Source: Clarkia xantiana subsp. parviflora (taxonomy: Eukaryota > Streptophyta > Magnoliopsida > Myrtales > Onagraceae). Taken from it: a DNA stretch of 64,000 nucleotides. The notes below the pieces were generated by a model that was not told the DNA's origin, did not search any database, and saw only the letters and a program-made list of their open reading frames with translations. This document shows, one piece after another, positions 36,624 to 48,219 of the stretch. Both the position numbers and the translations under genes were made by a program. The DNA lies in contig JAPTYO010000011.1 in the NCBI GenBank assembly GCA_036873135.1, forward strand, positions 13,092,747 to 13,156,746, written 5' to 3'. The first letter of the stretch is position 1, and each line of letters opens with the position of its first letter.

Positions 36624-38000
36624 CTACCATATATTTAGCATAGTTATATTCCACATCAATGTGTTTATCCTACTATGGTACTTTGGATTCTTTACTGCCG
36701 CAATGACTGCTTGATTGTCAGAGAACACCTCCACAGGTTTACTCTCGACATCGCCACCAAGCAGCGCAGTAAGAAGCCTTTTCAGCCAGACCTCTTCCTG
36801 TGCAATTTTGGAGAGAGCAACGAATTCATATTCAATCGTAGACTGCGTGACACATGATTGCTTCTTGCTCGTCCATGAAATGGCGGCATCAGCAAGGAGA
36901 AACACTCCTCTTGTGGTGGACTTACGATCATCCGGATCGCCACCATGGTCGGCATCACTGAATCCGGTCAATTCTAACCTCCTGCCCTCATAACACAGTA
37001 CGTAGTCAGCAGTACCTTTCAGATATCGTATGATCCGCTTTACAGCTTTTAAATGTTGATAGCCAGGGTTTGATTGGAATCTTGCTACTAGGCCCACAAC
37101 GTAACAGATGTCTGGGCGAGTGCAAAGCATGGCGTATTCGACCATGCTTAAATACTTGGCATTCCTCATCTATTTACGCTCTTGCTGGTTCTTCGGGCCG
37201 TCACGCTTTGACAACGCGCACCTGAATACTACCGGCGTCTCCACGGTTTGGCATCTTGTAATTTAAACATTCTCAACAGTTTGTTGATATAGGCTTCCTG
37301 AGATAGACACAATCACCGGGCGGCACGATCTCTAGCAAATTTAATGCCCAAGATGTACGTAGCCTCTCCCATGTCCTTCATCTCAAATACAGATGCCAAT
37401 CAGGACTTTGATTCGTGCATGAAAGTCACATCGTTCGCAACAATGAGTATGTCATCCACATATAAAGTTAAGATGACGTACTTAGACCCGGAGGTCTTTG
37501 TATACACGCATGGATCCTTGTGGAGATTCACGAATCTGTTTCCAACGATTTCCTCGTGGAACTCGCGTTACCAATGCCGAGACGATTGTTTAAGACCGTA
37601 AATAGACCTTTGGAGTTTACAAACTTTATGTTCGTTACCTGATGGAGTAATGAAACCCTCCGGTTGCTCCTTATTTCTTCCTTCAGGTTTCCGTGGAAGA
37701 ATGCAGTCTTAACATCCATTTGGTGCACCTCTAGATCGAGGCATGCTACTAGGGCTAGGATTGTCCTGACTGTGGTGTACTGCACAGCCAGTGAGTATGT
37801 TTCATCAAAGTCCACTCCGTGAAGCTGGGTGTATCCTTTTGCAACTAGTCGAGCTCTGTATCGCTCGAAATTTCCATCAGCAGTGAGTTTCAGTTTCAGA
37901 ACCCACTTAGCCCCTATGGCCCTGCGGTTAGCAGTTAAATCAACTAAATACCATACAGAATTGGCTTTCATTGAGGCGATCTCTTCCTTCATTGCTTTCC
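36624..38000 (-). pseudogene. Copia reverse transcriptase and RNase H of the outer element, interrupted
   Basis: The RNase H part (37169 down to 36624) has DADHGGDPDDRKSTTRGVFL, the typical copia RNase H start, and ends near KNPKYHSR. The reverse transcriptase part (about 38000-37170) has VWYLVDLTANRRAIGAKWVLK, YTQLHGVDFDETYS, MDVKTAFFHGNLKEEI and, in a shifted frame, YVDDILI at 37451-37462, the catalytic motif. There are several frameshifts and small deletions. At 38000 the frame is cut by the TTTCC insertion site of the nested element. The first residues of the longest frame (38040-38001) come from the inserted LTR and are not part of the enzyme. Confidence 0.88.
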
Positions 38001-38527
38001 TGTAAGCATATGGTGATGAGCGCCGTAAATGGAAGCCCATTAAATGTATATGTTACCTAAGAAAATTGGGTAATTGTCACATTAGGACATTGGGCCAGAC
38101 CCAAATCCCAATTGACATGAGAGGCCCAAAATATGGGCCTCCCTCATACATAGGCCGACCGAACATATTAGTGGAAATAAAGTGGACTTTTGTCCACTTT
38201 ACTCCCCCTATAAATAAGAGGTGTTAAGAGGTTTTATTAGGAAAATCCTTAATCCCTCCTTGAAGTGTTTTAGAGAGAAAACACTCCAAGGAGGTCCGTC
38301 CCTGTCAAGAATTGATCAGAGGCTTTGCTGTGGAGAATATACCGCGTAGGGCTTCCTTAACAAGAACCTCTACGGGTGCCGACCGGAGGACCGTGAACTC
38401 CCTGCTGCAGGATTTTGGGACTACGGATTACGTCTGAGGTATGTGCGAATCTTCCGCTGCGTAATATCGATTACTAGCATGTACCATGTTTATAGAATCT
38501 GTAGCGATTACTCCCCGTAATCTAACA
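38001..38527 (+). repeat. 5' LTR of the nested copia element, with internal deletion
   Basis: TGTAAGCATATGG...GTAATCTAACA, 527 bp against 599 bp for its partner. It lacks about 72 bp just after TTTTAGAGAGAAAA (near 38280). The missing segment in the 3' LTR ends with AAACACTCC, which resembles the sequence at the junction. The TATA region CCCCTATAAATAAGAGG lies near 38207. Confidence 0.92.
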
Positions 38528-38528
38528 G

Positions 38529-38540
38529 TGGTATCAGAGC
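38529..38540 (+). promoter_or_regulatory. Copia primer-binding site
   Basis: TGGTATCAGAGC, complementary to the 3' end of initiator tRNA-Met, one base after the LTR. Confidence 0.92.
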
Positions 38541-40669
38541 CTGTGTTAGGAGTTCATGATTTTGATAAATTGGTGTTCTAGAAAGTTTTTTTGTTTTTTT
38601 GCCAAAAATTTTAAGATAAGAAAATTTAAATTTTTTTTTATTAATTTTTTAGATGGTAATGGTCCGAAATTTTCATGATGTTCTTAGGAAAATTTGATGC
38701 TCATGATCTTCAAGAAAAACATGATTATCAAAATCGAACATTAGATTGTAGATCTTATTAAAATTTGATCTTGAAATTTGACCACTTGTTTCCAATTTCA
38801 TGTTTGTGCCGAAACCCTAGTGAAATTACAAGGTAAAATTTTTAAATTTCTTAGGCCCCAAGTTATTAATTTCGGCCGAATATGCTAGGTATATTGTTTA
38901 CCATATTTTAATTTCTATTCTAGGTAACAATATATCTATAATTGGAAACATAAGGATAGATTCACATTAACATATAGAAATATATATAAACTATCAATAT
39001 ATCTAAATAATTAATAGGGTTAAAGATATTATTGATAGATTTAGTTACCTTAAAGATTGGGAAAATATATTGTCAGTATATGTGTTTACCTATTTAAGAT
39101 ATTGACAATAAATAAAATATATATGTGTATATTAAGTGCCGAAATATTACATATATGTATATATATTGTTGATTGATTTAGTCTTAAAGATAGAATCTTG
39201 GCAGTAAATATATATAAGTTTAATGTATGGCCGAAATATATATATATATATGTATTAGCAGTATATATATATATTAGCAATATTGGAAATTATTTTACTT
39301 AATTAATATTTCTTGGTGGCTAACTTAAGTTTTTAGTGGACATTAAAACATACTTAGCCCACAAGAATATTTCGGCCCAAACACTAGGGTAAGTGGGCCG
39401 GTCCAATTTGCAAAATCGGTCTGAGTTAAAACCGAACTGGGTTTTCTTAATCGGTTCGACCTAGTTGGGTCGGGTCGGACCGGGGTAACTAAGTGGATCT
39501 AACCGAAGCGGTTTTGAGTGTTGAACCAAACTGAACCCTATTTTATTGGACCGGTTAGGACCGAACCAGATTTTTAAAAATAAAACCGGACCGAACCGGA
39601 TTTACTGAACCGGACCCGAACCAGATTTTTTTTCTGGACCGAACCGGACAGAAAATGACTGAACTGGACCGAATTTTCAAAACTAAATTCAAGTCAATTA
39701 ATATAGGGTGGTCAAGTTTTAAAATCCAAATGTTTTGAACCTCATATGGCCTACACAGTGCTCAAAGGGTTTATTATTATTTACATAACGATTAAACGTT
39801 TATGCCTTGTTTCGATTATGGGGATGGATCTCGGAGATACATGTTTTTGAGACTGGATTAATTAGAGGGCTGAACTACAATTGTTTATTATTCAATATAT
39901 ATTTATGCATGATTAGAACTGTCGTCTTGACTTAGTCAAGCTAGCTGGATAATGCATGTTGGGGGCAGAGCCCTGGTTAAATATATGGTATGCGCACTAG
40001 GATAGACATGCTGTGATGGTTGAAATTGCCTAGGATTCATGTCTAGAATGATGCGTAATTGAATATAAGCATGAATTGTAAATTAGCCCATAATATTAAT
40101 TTTTTTTTTTTTAAATCGAAAACCAGTCGCCAAATGTGTATGATTGATGTGGAAGTTTCAAGTTTGACACGTATGCTAGAATATTGAGGATGTAGCCGCA
40201 TTTAATAATTTACTTGGAAGTAAGATTATGTATGCAAGCATGAGTTCCTCGGAATATTAGACGCATGACGCGTAAACATGAGTGTGGTTTGTGAGATGAA
40301 TGTTACTTGCGTATGATGATTTACATGGATGGTAGAATTGTATATGCATGAATAAGTTCATCGGAATATTTTTTCAAAATAAAAAGGTCCTTGGGAAAGC
40401 CAAGATCGGGTATGCTTGTTTTAAAATTCCCGTTCCGGTAATTTGCGATTAAAACCGTTTTAATAGACTGGTCTATTGGATTGAAGACAACAGTGATGTG
40501 AACTCTTTCACAGCCATCTTCCATTGGTTTACTGGTGGTCAGTTGGATCAGATGACTGATGAATCGTTACTTGTCGCATTCCATCTTAATAGATATCTGA
40601 TAAATGCAATTCTTTCTCAAAATTTTATTGTCTCCCTGATTTTACATATTCATCGATGTGTTAGTATCA
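38541..40669 (+). other. Leader of the nested copia element
   Basis: About 2.1 kb of AT-rich untranslated leader with (TA)n stretches (39080-39280) and a block of repeated GAACCGG motifs (39400-39670). The same blocks occur in reverse in the outer element (50430-50700 and 50790-50970). No gene. Confidence 0.7.
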
Positions 40670-41520
40670 ATGGCTGCGATCAGCAATGTTATCTCCCAAA
40701 TGAACAAGGGAGTGAGATTGAACAACAACAATTATAAGATCTGGAATAAGCGCGCGAGTATGGTAATTACTGAAATGAGAGGTTTGGAGCATTTGACTTC
40801 GAAACATGCTCGGCCAGAGGGAGACCTCACGGCCGATCAGAAGGAATTCCATGATCAATGGGATGTGAAGGATCAGGAAATTCGTTCCGCCTTGTTGTCA
40901 CTGCATGAGGACGACATACTCTATGGGTATGATCACTTTGAGTTTGCCATGGACCTGTGGGATGGTCTTAAGGCAGGGCTTGGTGTTTACACGACAGCCC
41001 AGAAGATATCTTTAAACATCGCTTTAGATTCATACAAGATGAATCTCAAGCAACAATGAATGAGCATATTAGACACATTTCTAACATGCTTGCTGAACTC
41101 AAGGAGGCACGAGAAATCCTGACCGAGGAACAGAAGGTCCAATGCGTGATCTGATCCTTGCCTGACTCTTGGAACAGCATGAAAATGCACCTTACCCATG
41201 CCACTCAACTTTATAACCTTGAGAAAGTGCGAGTTCATCTCGAGATGGAAGAGGATCGTCTCAAAGCTGAAAAGCCGAGAGGGGAAATGCATCTTGCATC
41301 CTCGCATCCAATTGAGCAAAAAGGTAAACACAAGAGAAAGGGCAAGGGCCTTCAGGTTAAGGCTGACAAGTCTTTGGCTCCAAAACCTCAGAAGAATTTT
41401 AAACGAAAGAAATTCGGTGGCAAGAAAAACAGACACGTAAAGAGGAAACTCGAACGTGTTTTAGGTGTGGCGTAAAAGGACACCTTGCTGCTGCCTACAC
41501 CAATCCTCCCAAGGTACGTG
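40670..41520 (+). pseudogene. Copia gag of the nested element
   Basis: Begins at ATG 40670 (MAAISNVISQMNKGVRL), with the gag motif LNNNNYKIW and, further on, DLWDGLKAGLGVYTTAQKI. The frame ends early at a TGA (41057-41059) after a frameshift. Gag-like sequence continues in other frames (LPDSWNSMKMHLTHATQLYN, HLEMEEDRLKAEKP), with a further TGA at about 41152. A basic stretch leads to a zinc knuckle at about 41460-41500, CFRCGVKGHLAAAY, where the last cysteine of C-x2-C-x4-H-x4-C is tyrosine. Gag would form the virus-like particle; this copy cannot make an intact one. Confidence 0.85.
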
Positions 41521-42870
41521 CTAAAGGATAATGATAACCTCATAATTTCTTCAAGGACTCTTCTCACTCGAAAGTAATTCAATTTACCCTTTCTGGATTA
41601 CAGAATCGAGAAGGAGAACAAACACAGACCTAAAGAGTTTGCCCCGGAAACATAAAGATTAAATGAAAGACTTTATCTTTATTTGCTAAAAGAACCTCTT
41701 CTTAATTTTTAGTTTAAGATACTTATGATAATAATGTTCCTTGAAATATAGGAACCATTTCATTTTGAGGATGTGACAAATGCTTGGACAAAGTATTGAT
41801 TACCCATCCTTCTCAGGCTATTAGGTCATTTATTGTTGTTTCATGCATTGCTTATAATTCTTTATTAGTTATTAATACTTCATTGAATGAAATAATCAGT
41901 AATGATGATCATGTGAGAAACCGATTTGATTAAATTGAATTAAATTCATAAATGAAAGGATTTAATCATGAGTTAAAACTTCGGTAAAAAAGCGCCCCGC
42001 GCAAGTGGACCTCGAAAGATGAAACACATCGTTTCAAAATACGAGTTTAATGATGAAGTGTTTTGACGATTAAGTGCTGAATTTTCGTTTGCGTCCCTTC
42101 GGAAACAACTTATTGATACCATTTACATCAGTAAGAAGTATGCTTCCCAAGCTACCACGACCTTGTAAAAGTATTAACTGACGCATAAGGTGAAAACCCA
42201 AAATGCTCAGTTCGGAGATGTGATGAAATCTCTGAGATAATTTTGCAAACGAAGAAGGATGAAGTCAGTTAAACGATTTTCCTTCAATACGCCTTGAACG
42301 ATAAGTCAGGCTAGGCATTTAAATCAAATGACACACTTCAAGAGGCACAGTTCGTAAACATAATGTTAGAGTAAATCTATCAATACGTTCCCGTTGGGAT
42401 GAAGGAAGATGATTTACATATAATTAAACTGTGTTCTAATAAAATCGGTAAGACATGTCGCCATAAAAGCTAACGAATGATAATGAGTTAAATCATATCA
42501 TCATGCGACATTAATTTGCGCATTAATCACGTATTTGGACTGAGAGTACGTTAACTGCTCTTAGAAAATACATGTTTAAAGCTTTGGAAAATGGTGCCGC
42601 GTTCGAACATGAGACACTTGAGGACGAATTTCCAAATGCATAATAAGTTTCAAATAAATGTAGTCTTGATCTAATCAAAACAGGATTAAACTGACAATCA
42701 GGTCCCATTTACTTCGAGTGGGAGATTTGAACCGGAAACAAAAGTGAATGACATGGTAAATGATAATGGAAACATTTTCATAATAAATCCAGTGGGAGGA
42801 ATAAACCCTACCACATGAAATCACTGTTGCCGAGACGAATCAAGTAGAACCCGATAGTCATATTGCTGAA
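41521..42870 (+). pseudogene. Decayed protease/integrase interval of the nested element
   Basis: About 1.35 kb with no open frame and no recognisable protease DSG, integrase HHCC or DD35E signature. Several stretches match the outer element's 47040-48000 in reverse, for example AAACACATCGTTTCAAAATACG near 42023. A segment near 42555-42640 reads like the end of an integrase region. It is shorter than a normal copia protease-plus-integrase interval. Confidence 0.55.
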
Positions 42871-42876
42871 TCAGTA

Positions 42877-43300
42877 ATGTCACAACTACCTAAACCACCC
42901 ATTGTTCCTAGTGGGAGTGAACCGACCAACTTGGTTCCAGGTCCTAGTGATCAAGGAATTCATCTCGGAAGTAAAACCCCGAGACCGAGAGGTCGTCCAA
43001 GGAAAGTTGTAGGTCAATGTTTAAGCACTGCTTTTGTTCCCAGTGGAAGTAATGCTCTGATAAGAAGCATTATTTCGAGTGGGAGAAACGTTCAGAATCA
43101 AGATGGGATTAACAAGCCTAGACGAAAGTCAAAGGCATCGAACTTCTCCCAAGAAGTATCCCATCGAGAAGGGTGAAAACCTCACTCTAACAACTGTTGG
43201 TGAGCATTGGAAAGGCCTCAAGTGGAGAAATGGAGGAAAACAGTTAAAGGAGAGAGATCGCCTTAATGAAAGCCATTATAGTCTATAGTATTTACCTGCT
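42877..43300 (+). pseudogene. Integrase-RT linker with AT-hook-like motif, nested element
   Basis: The frame from 42877 encodes VPSGSEPTNLVPG and PRPRGRPRKVVGQ, an AT-hook-type R-G-R-P core, followed by repeated PSGS motifs and NKPRRKSKASNFSQE. The same region in the outer element (46461-47015) is longer and open. Linkers between integrase and reverse transcriptase are normally variable and disordered. Confidence 0.7.
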
Positions 43301-43339
43301 AACCACAGGGGGGAAAAGGATACGGTGAGTCCTAAAAGA

Positions 43340-44605
43340 AGGCTCACCACTGATGGAAAAGGCCGGGCGGTACAAAACCCAACTAATTGCGAAAGGATAT
43401 ACCCAACTTCACAGAGTGGACGACGAAATGAACTCATCAACTGTGCGTGAAACCACGGTTAGGGCCATTTATGGTCCTGGTCGCAGACCTCGATTTCGAG
43501 CTGCACCGAATGAATGTTTAAGACCACATTCCTACATGGAAACCTGGAGGATGAGATCTACATGGAGAAACCGGAGGGTTTCATTACTCCTGGTAACGAA
43601 CATAAAGTTTGTAAACTCCAAAGATCTATTTACGGTCTTAGACAGTCGTCTCGGCAATGGTACCGCAGACTCCATGAGGAAATCGTAGGAAACGGATTCG
43701 TGAATATTCACGAGGATCTGTGCGTGTATCATAAGATCTCCGGGTCTAAAAATGTCATCTTAACCTTATACGTGGACGACATACTCATTGCCGCAAACGA
43801 TGTGAGTTTTATGAACAATTCAAAGTCCTGGTTGGCATCTGTATTTGAGATGAAAGACATGGGAGAAGCCACGTACATCTTAGGCATTAAAATTGCTAGA
43901 TATCGCGCTACCTGGAAATTATGTCTATCTCAAGAAGCTTATATCAACAAATTGTTGAAAAGGTTCAGATTAAAATATGCCAAACCCGTGGATACGATGG
44001 TGGTGTTTGGGTGCGCACTGTCGAAACGTGACGGCCCCAAGAACCTGGCAGAGCGAGAACAAATGAAGGGTGCAGAGTATTCAAGTATGGTCGGTAGTCT
44101 CATGTACGACATGCAATGCACCCGTCCGGACATCTGTTACGCCGTGGGCCTAGTAGCACGATTCCAATCAGATCCTGGCTATCAACATTTAAAGGCTGTA
44201 AAAACGAATTATTCGTTATCTGAAAGGTGCTGTCGACTACGCACTGTGTTATGGCAGGACGTTAGAATTGACCGGTTACAGTGACGCCGACCATGGTGGC
44301 GATCCGGATGATCGTAAGTCCACCACAGGAGGAGTCTTTCTCCTTGCTAATGCGGCCATTTCATGGACGAGCTAGAAGTAAACTTGTATCGTGCTGTCTA
44401 CGATGGAATCAGAATTCGTAGCCCTCTCCAAAAACGCAGAGGAAGCGGTCTGGCTGAAAAGGCTTCTTACTGCACTGCCTGGTGACAAAGACGTGAGTAA
44501 ACTCTTCGTGGTACACTCTGACAGTCAGGAAGCTATTGCGGCAGTTAAGAATCCAAAGTACCATAGTAGGACTAAACACATTGATGTGAAATTTTTATGC
44601 TAAAT
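43340..44605 (+). pseudogene. Copia reverse transcriptase and RNase H, nested element
   Basis: Reverse transcriptase blocks: LIAKGYTQLHRVD, then after a frameshift (about 43510) FLHGNLEDEIYMEKPEGFI, KLQRSIYGLRQSSRQWY and the catalytic YVDDILIAAND (43768-43800), MGEATYILGIKI, and CTRPDICYAVGLVARFQSDP. Another frameshift near 44200 precedes the RNase H block SDADHGGDPDDRKSTTGG (about 44281). In-frame stops follow TSTS-like WTS (44371-44384), and ESEFVALSKNAEEAVWLKRL...KNPKYHSRTKHIDVK ends at 44605. At least two frameshifts and two stops, so inactive. Confidence 0.9.
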
Positions 44606-45867
44606 ATATGGTAGAAGACAATACAATCACTTTGGAATACTAGTCCACTGATAACATGGTTGCAGACCCATTAACTAAACCACTACGTAGGGATATATTC
44701 GAAAAGCATGTAAAACTGCTTGGATTGCGTAGGGTTTAAAAGTGGCATGTATCTGTGATAACATTTTGATAATTGAAATTTACATTTTTAAATAAACGAG
44801 AGAATTGCAATCGAGTTTATTATCCATCGACGTCATAATGTTTGAATACATCAGATTTACGGTCTATAAACTAAGTCGTAGGAGGACGCAATCATCTGCC
44901 AAACTATGTCGAATGTGGGCCTTACCTAGTCACACAGGTACGGTCGACTTGCGGTGGAGGGAGGCCCTTACCAAGCAAGGCTGGCTAAGAATCAGGGGAT
45001 AAACCTGATTACGCAAGACGATTATCTAGTCTCGAAGTAACTCGACATGATCTTCGTTTTTGCAAATCGTCGTGATGAACTCCGTTCGTCATTAAACCAC
45101 ATTATGGGCCAGATGAAAATATGCGATAGCATGAATAACATATCCCATTCCTATCAACTTAAAAGTTCAGGTATGCTATTGACGCGTGCTTCATACTGCG
45201 CGTGCCATGTTCGACCACGGGGTCATAGCTCGGTTGTGCTAGACAAGAATCCTCGTGATTCAAACGGGTGTAAACTTCTTCACCTCGAGTGTGTGATTGA
45301 TCCCGGGAGCTTTATGAAGAGGCACCCAAAGTATCCTCATGGACTCGGAACTCATATCTAAGGTCAGGCTCAGTGTTCGCTTCCTGGCGTACGAGCGTAG
45401 TGCTGAACAAAAAAGCCTAGTGACCACGTCTTTGGAAACCGGTTGGGTTTGACTAAGGATATGAGCGATGGGGATGGTCAAGTTCACATGTAATTCACTG
45501 ACTCTTGTATTCATTAGGTGGCCACCAACCGGATATTAGTTGAAGGTTGTGAATACTTGTACGGATGCCTTGGAGAAGTGTTCCTATGTGGAAACTGGGC
45601 AAATGGAGAATTAACAGTTGACCTAGGATACAGCGCGACACTACATTGTTTATAACAGGTTGATCGAAGAAAAGGGAATCAACGTTCCACGGGCGCTACA
45701 ACAATCCTAACAGATGAGTAACACGACGCCTGTCGTGTTCGCCGGTCGCAGGGCAAACCTCGTATGAACTATTCAGAAGCAAGGGCGAGATCAAAGGAGT
45801 GAAATGTTGATGCTGATTTGGACGACAATACATTAACAGGCACCCTCCCATTCCGGGGAGTGGGAGC
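44606..45867 (+). other. 3' non-coding region and purine tract of the nested element
   Basis: Homologous to 35382-36623 of the outer element. It ends with GGGGAGTGGGAGC (45855-45867), the polypurine tract that primes plus-strand synthesis, directly before the 3' LTR. It contains an antisense open frame at 45260-45514. Confidence 0.75.
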
Positions 45868-46466
45868 TGTAAGCATATGGTGATGGGCGCCGTAAATGGA
45901 AGCCCATTAAATGTATAGGTTACCTAAGACAATTGGGTAAATGTCACATTAGGACATTGGGCCAGACCCAAATCCCAATTGACATGAGAGGCCCAAAATA
46001 TGGGCCTCCTTCATACATAGGCCGGCCGAACTTATTAGTGGGGATATAGTGGACTTTTGTCCACTTTACTCCCCTTATAAATAAGAGGTGTTGGGGTTTT
46101 ATTAGGAAAATCCTTAATCCCTCATTGGAGTGTTTTAGAGAGAAAAACCCTCATCCCCAAAACACCTATATTCGGCCGAACCTCGCCTTCACAAAAGGGT
46201 GTGCCAATTTTCCTTCGAGCAAACACTCCGGAGATCCGTCCCTGTCAAGAATTGATTAGAGGCTTTGCTGTGGAGAATATACCGCGTAGGGATTCCTTAA
46301 CAAGAACCTCTACGGGTACCGACCGGGAACCGTGAACTCCCTGCTGCAGGATCTTGGGACTACATATTACGTCTGAGGTATGTGCAAATCTTCCGCTGCA
46401 TAATATCGATTACTAGCATGTACCATGTTTAAAGTATCCGTAGTGATTACTCCCCGTAATCTAACA
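45868..46466 (+). repeat. 3' LTR of the nested copia element
   Basis: 599 bp, TGTAAGCATATGG...GTAATCTAACA, with TATA region TCCCCTTATAAATAAGAGG near 46072. Retains the 72 bp missing from the 5' LTR. Confidence 0.93.
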
Positions 46467-46471
46467 TTTCC

Positions 46472-47015
46472 TCCATTCCTTTGCTTGAGGTCCATTCAAC
46501 GTTTGTTGAACCGTTATCGGTTCATAAACAGAAGTTAGGGTGAATATCTCACCCCTCTCGATGGGAAACTTCTTGGGAGAAGTTCGATGCCTTTGATTGC
46601 GTCTAGGCTCGTTAATCTCATCTTGAGTCTGAACGTTGCTCCCACTCGGAATTATGCTTTCTATTGGAGCATCACTACCACTAGGAACAAGGGCATTGCT
46701 AGAACCTTGACCTACAATTTTTCTTGGACGACCTCTTGGCCTTGGAACCAAGTTGGTTAACCCACTCCCACTGGGAACAATGGGTAGTTGTGGTATTATT
46801 GTATTTTCATCCAGCGGTTCGGCAACGTGATTATCAGGTTCAACTTGTTTCGCACATGCAGCAACAGTGATCTGTGTGGTCGGATTAACTCCTCCCACTG
46901 GATTTACTATGAAAATGTCCCCATCTTTATTCACCATTTCGTTCACTTGTGTTGCTGCCTCAAATCTCCCCCTCGAAGTAAGTGGGACCTGACTATCATC
47001 GTTATCCTGCTCCAA
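46472..47015 (-). pseudogene. Integrase-RT linker with AT-hook-like motif, outer element
   Basis: Open frame on the minus strand from MEQDNDDSQVPLTSRG, through IVNPVGGVNPT, VPSGSGLTNLVPRPRGRPRK and RRNQRHRTSPKKFPIERGE. It is cut at 46471 by the nested element, beyond which the reverse transcriptase continues at 38000. The hydrophilic, proline- and serine-rich composition and the RPRGRPRK core match the nested copy's linker. Confidence 0.8.
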
Positions 47016-48215
47016 TTCGATTAAGACTTCGTCTGTTTTGATTTCACCAAGCGTTGAAAATTCGTCCTCAAGTCATGTAACGTCTCATGTTCGACCACCG
47101 CACCATTATCATAAGCCAAATTAAACATGTATCCTCTAAGAGTAGTCATCATACTCTCGTTTCAAATACTTTTTTAATACGCAAGTTAATGTCGCATGAT
47201 GATAAGATTTAACTCGTTATCATTCCTTTTAGCTTTTATGGAGTCGTGTTTTAACTGATATAGTTGATGAAGTGCTTTATTAATATGAATGTGTTTGTCA
47301 AACTTCTCGTTCAAGGCAATTAGGGAGAGCCGTTTTACCGACATCATCATTTTCACTGGCTAATTCATCTCAAAGACTTATCTATCTTTGAACTATGCAT
47401 TGAGCTTTCGCTTTATGCGTCAGTTTATACTTTACGAGTTCGTGGTAGCTTGTGACGCATACCTCTCATCATCGTGAATTTATTAAATGAATTATTCCCA
47501 AAGGGAGGCAAATGAAATATCAGCATTCATTCATTAAAACACTTCATCATTAAATTCGTACTTTGAAAACGATGTGTTCCGTTTTTCGAGGTACACGTGC
47601 TCGTGGCGATCATTCCAGGTTCCATTCCATGGAATAAACGGTTCCGTTTCCAAAATTCAATTTAACTTAATAAATCGGTGTCAAACATGTTCATCATTAC
47701 ATAATTTATCATATAACGGAGTACTAACAAATGAGATAGATTAAATCGGTTCGTTCTTAGAACTACGCAATCGATGGATACCAATGGTATTTCGATGTTT
47801 CGCGATTTTAGATGAATGAGAGTGAGGGTAATTGTTTGATTCGAACAGCTACATATGGTGGATATTTCGGTCTTTAATTTCATTTCGGATCGATCCTGTT
47901 TTATTGGGTCGATTAATCTTGACATGTAGATCACATTTCGAATCGAATGGAAACTACTATATTCAATAAATTCGAATCATAATTACCCAAAATTCAAACA
48001 TTTAAACGAACAAATAGGAAATCCATCAACAACAATAATAAGGTATCTGATCATAGATTGAAGCTTCAATGAAGGTAAAATAGACAAGCAGTCTGGACCA
48101 CGTTCAGCTTTCCACCTGAAAAGAATTCACAAGTGAATTTGATCAGATGTCTTGCATCAAATAAAACATCTTTCAGTTCTAAGTGTAGTAACCAAGGCGT
48201 ACCTCTTAGGGTACA
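47016..48215 (-). pseudogene. Decayed protease/integrase interval of the outer element
   Basis: No open frame of note and no recognisable integrase signature. Homologous in places to 41521-42870. Its presence in the same reduced state in both copies suggests the integrase was lost or degraded before the two copies separated, or that both decayed in parallel. Confidence 0.5.
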
Positions 48216-48219
48216 CTAA

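Larger units (their letters stand above)
38001..46466 (+). mobile_element. Nested copia element, plus orientation
   Basis: The 5' LTR (38001-38527) and 3' LTR (45868-46466) are flanked by an exact TTTCC duplication (37996-38000 and 46467-46471), inside the reverse transcriptase of the outer element. It carries a primer site, leader, gag, a decayed middle, an AT-hook linker, reverse transcriptase, RNase H and a purine tract in the correct order. It belongs to the same family as its host element. Frameshifts and stops in every gene make it non-functional. Total 8466 bp. Confidence 0.94.

Noticed and set aside
38001..38040. Start of the minus-strand reverse-transcriptase frame (first ~14 codons)
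   Set aside because: These bases belong to the 5' LTR of the nested plus-strand element, so they are not the natural N-terminus of that segment.
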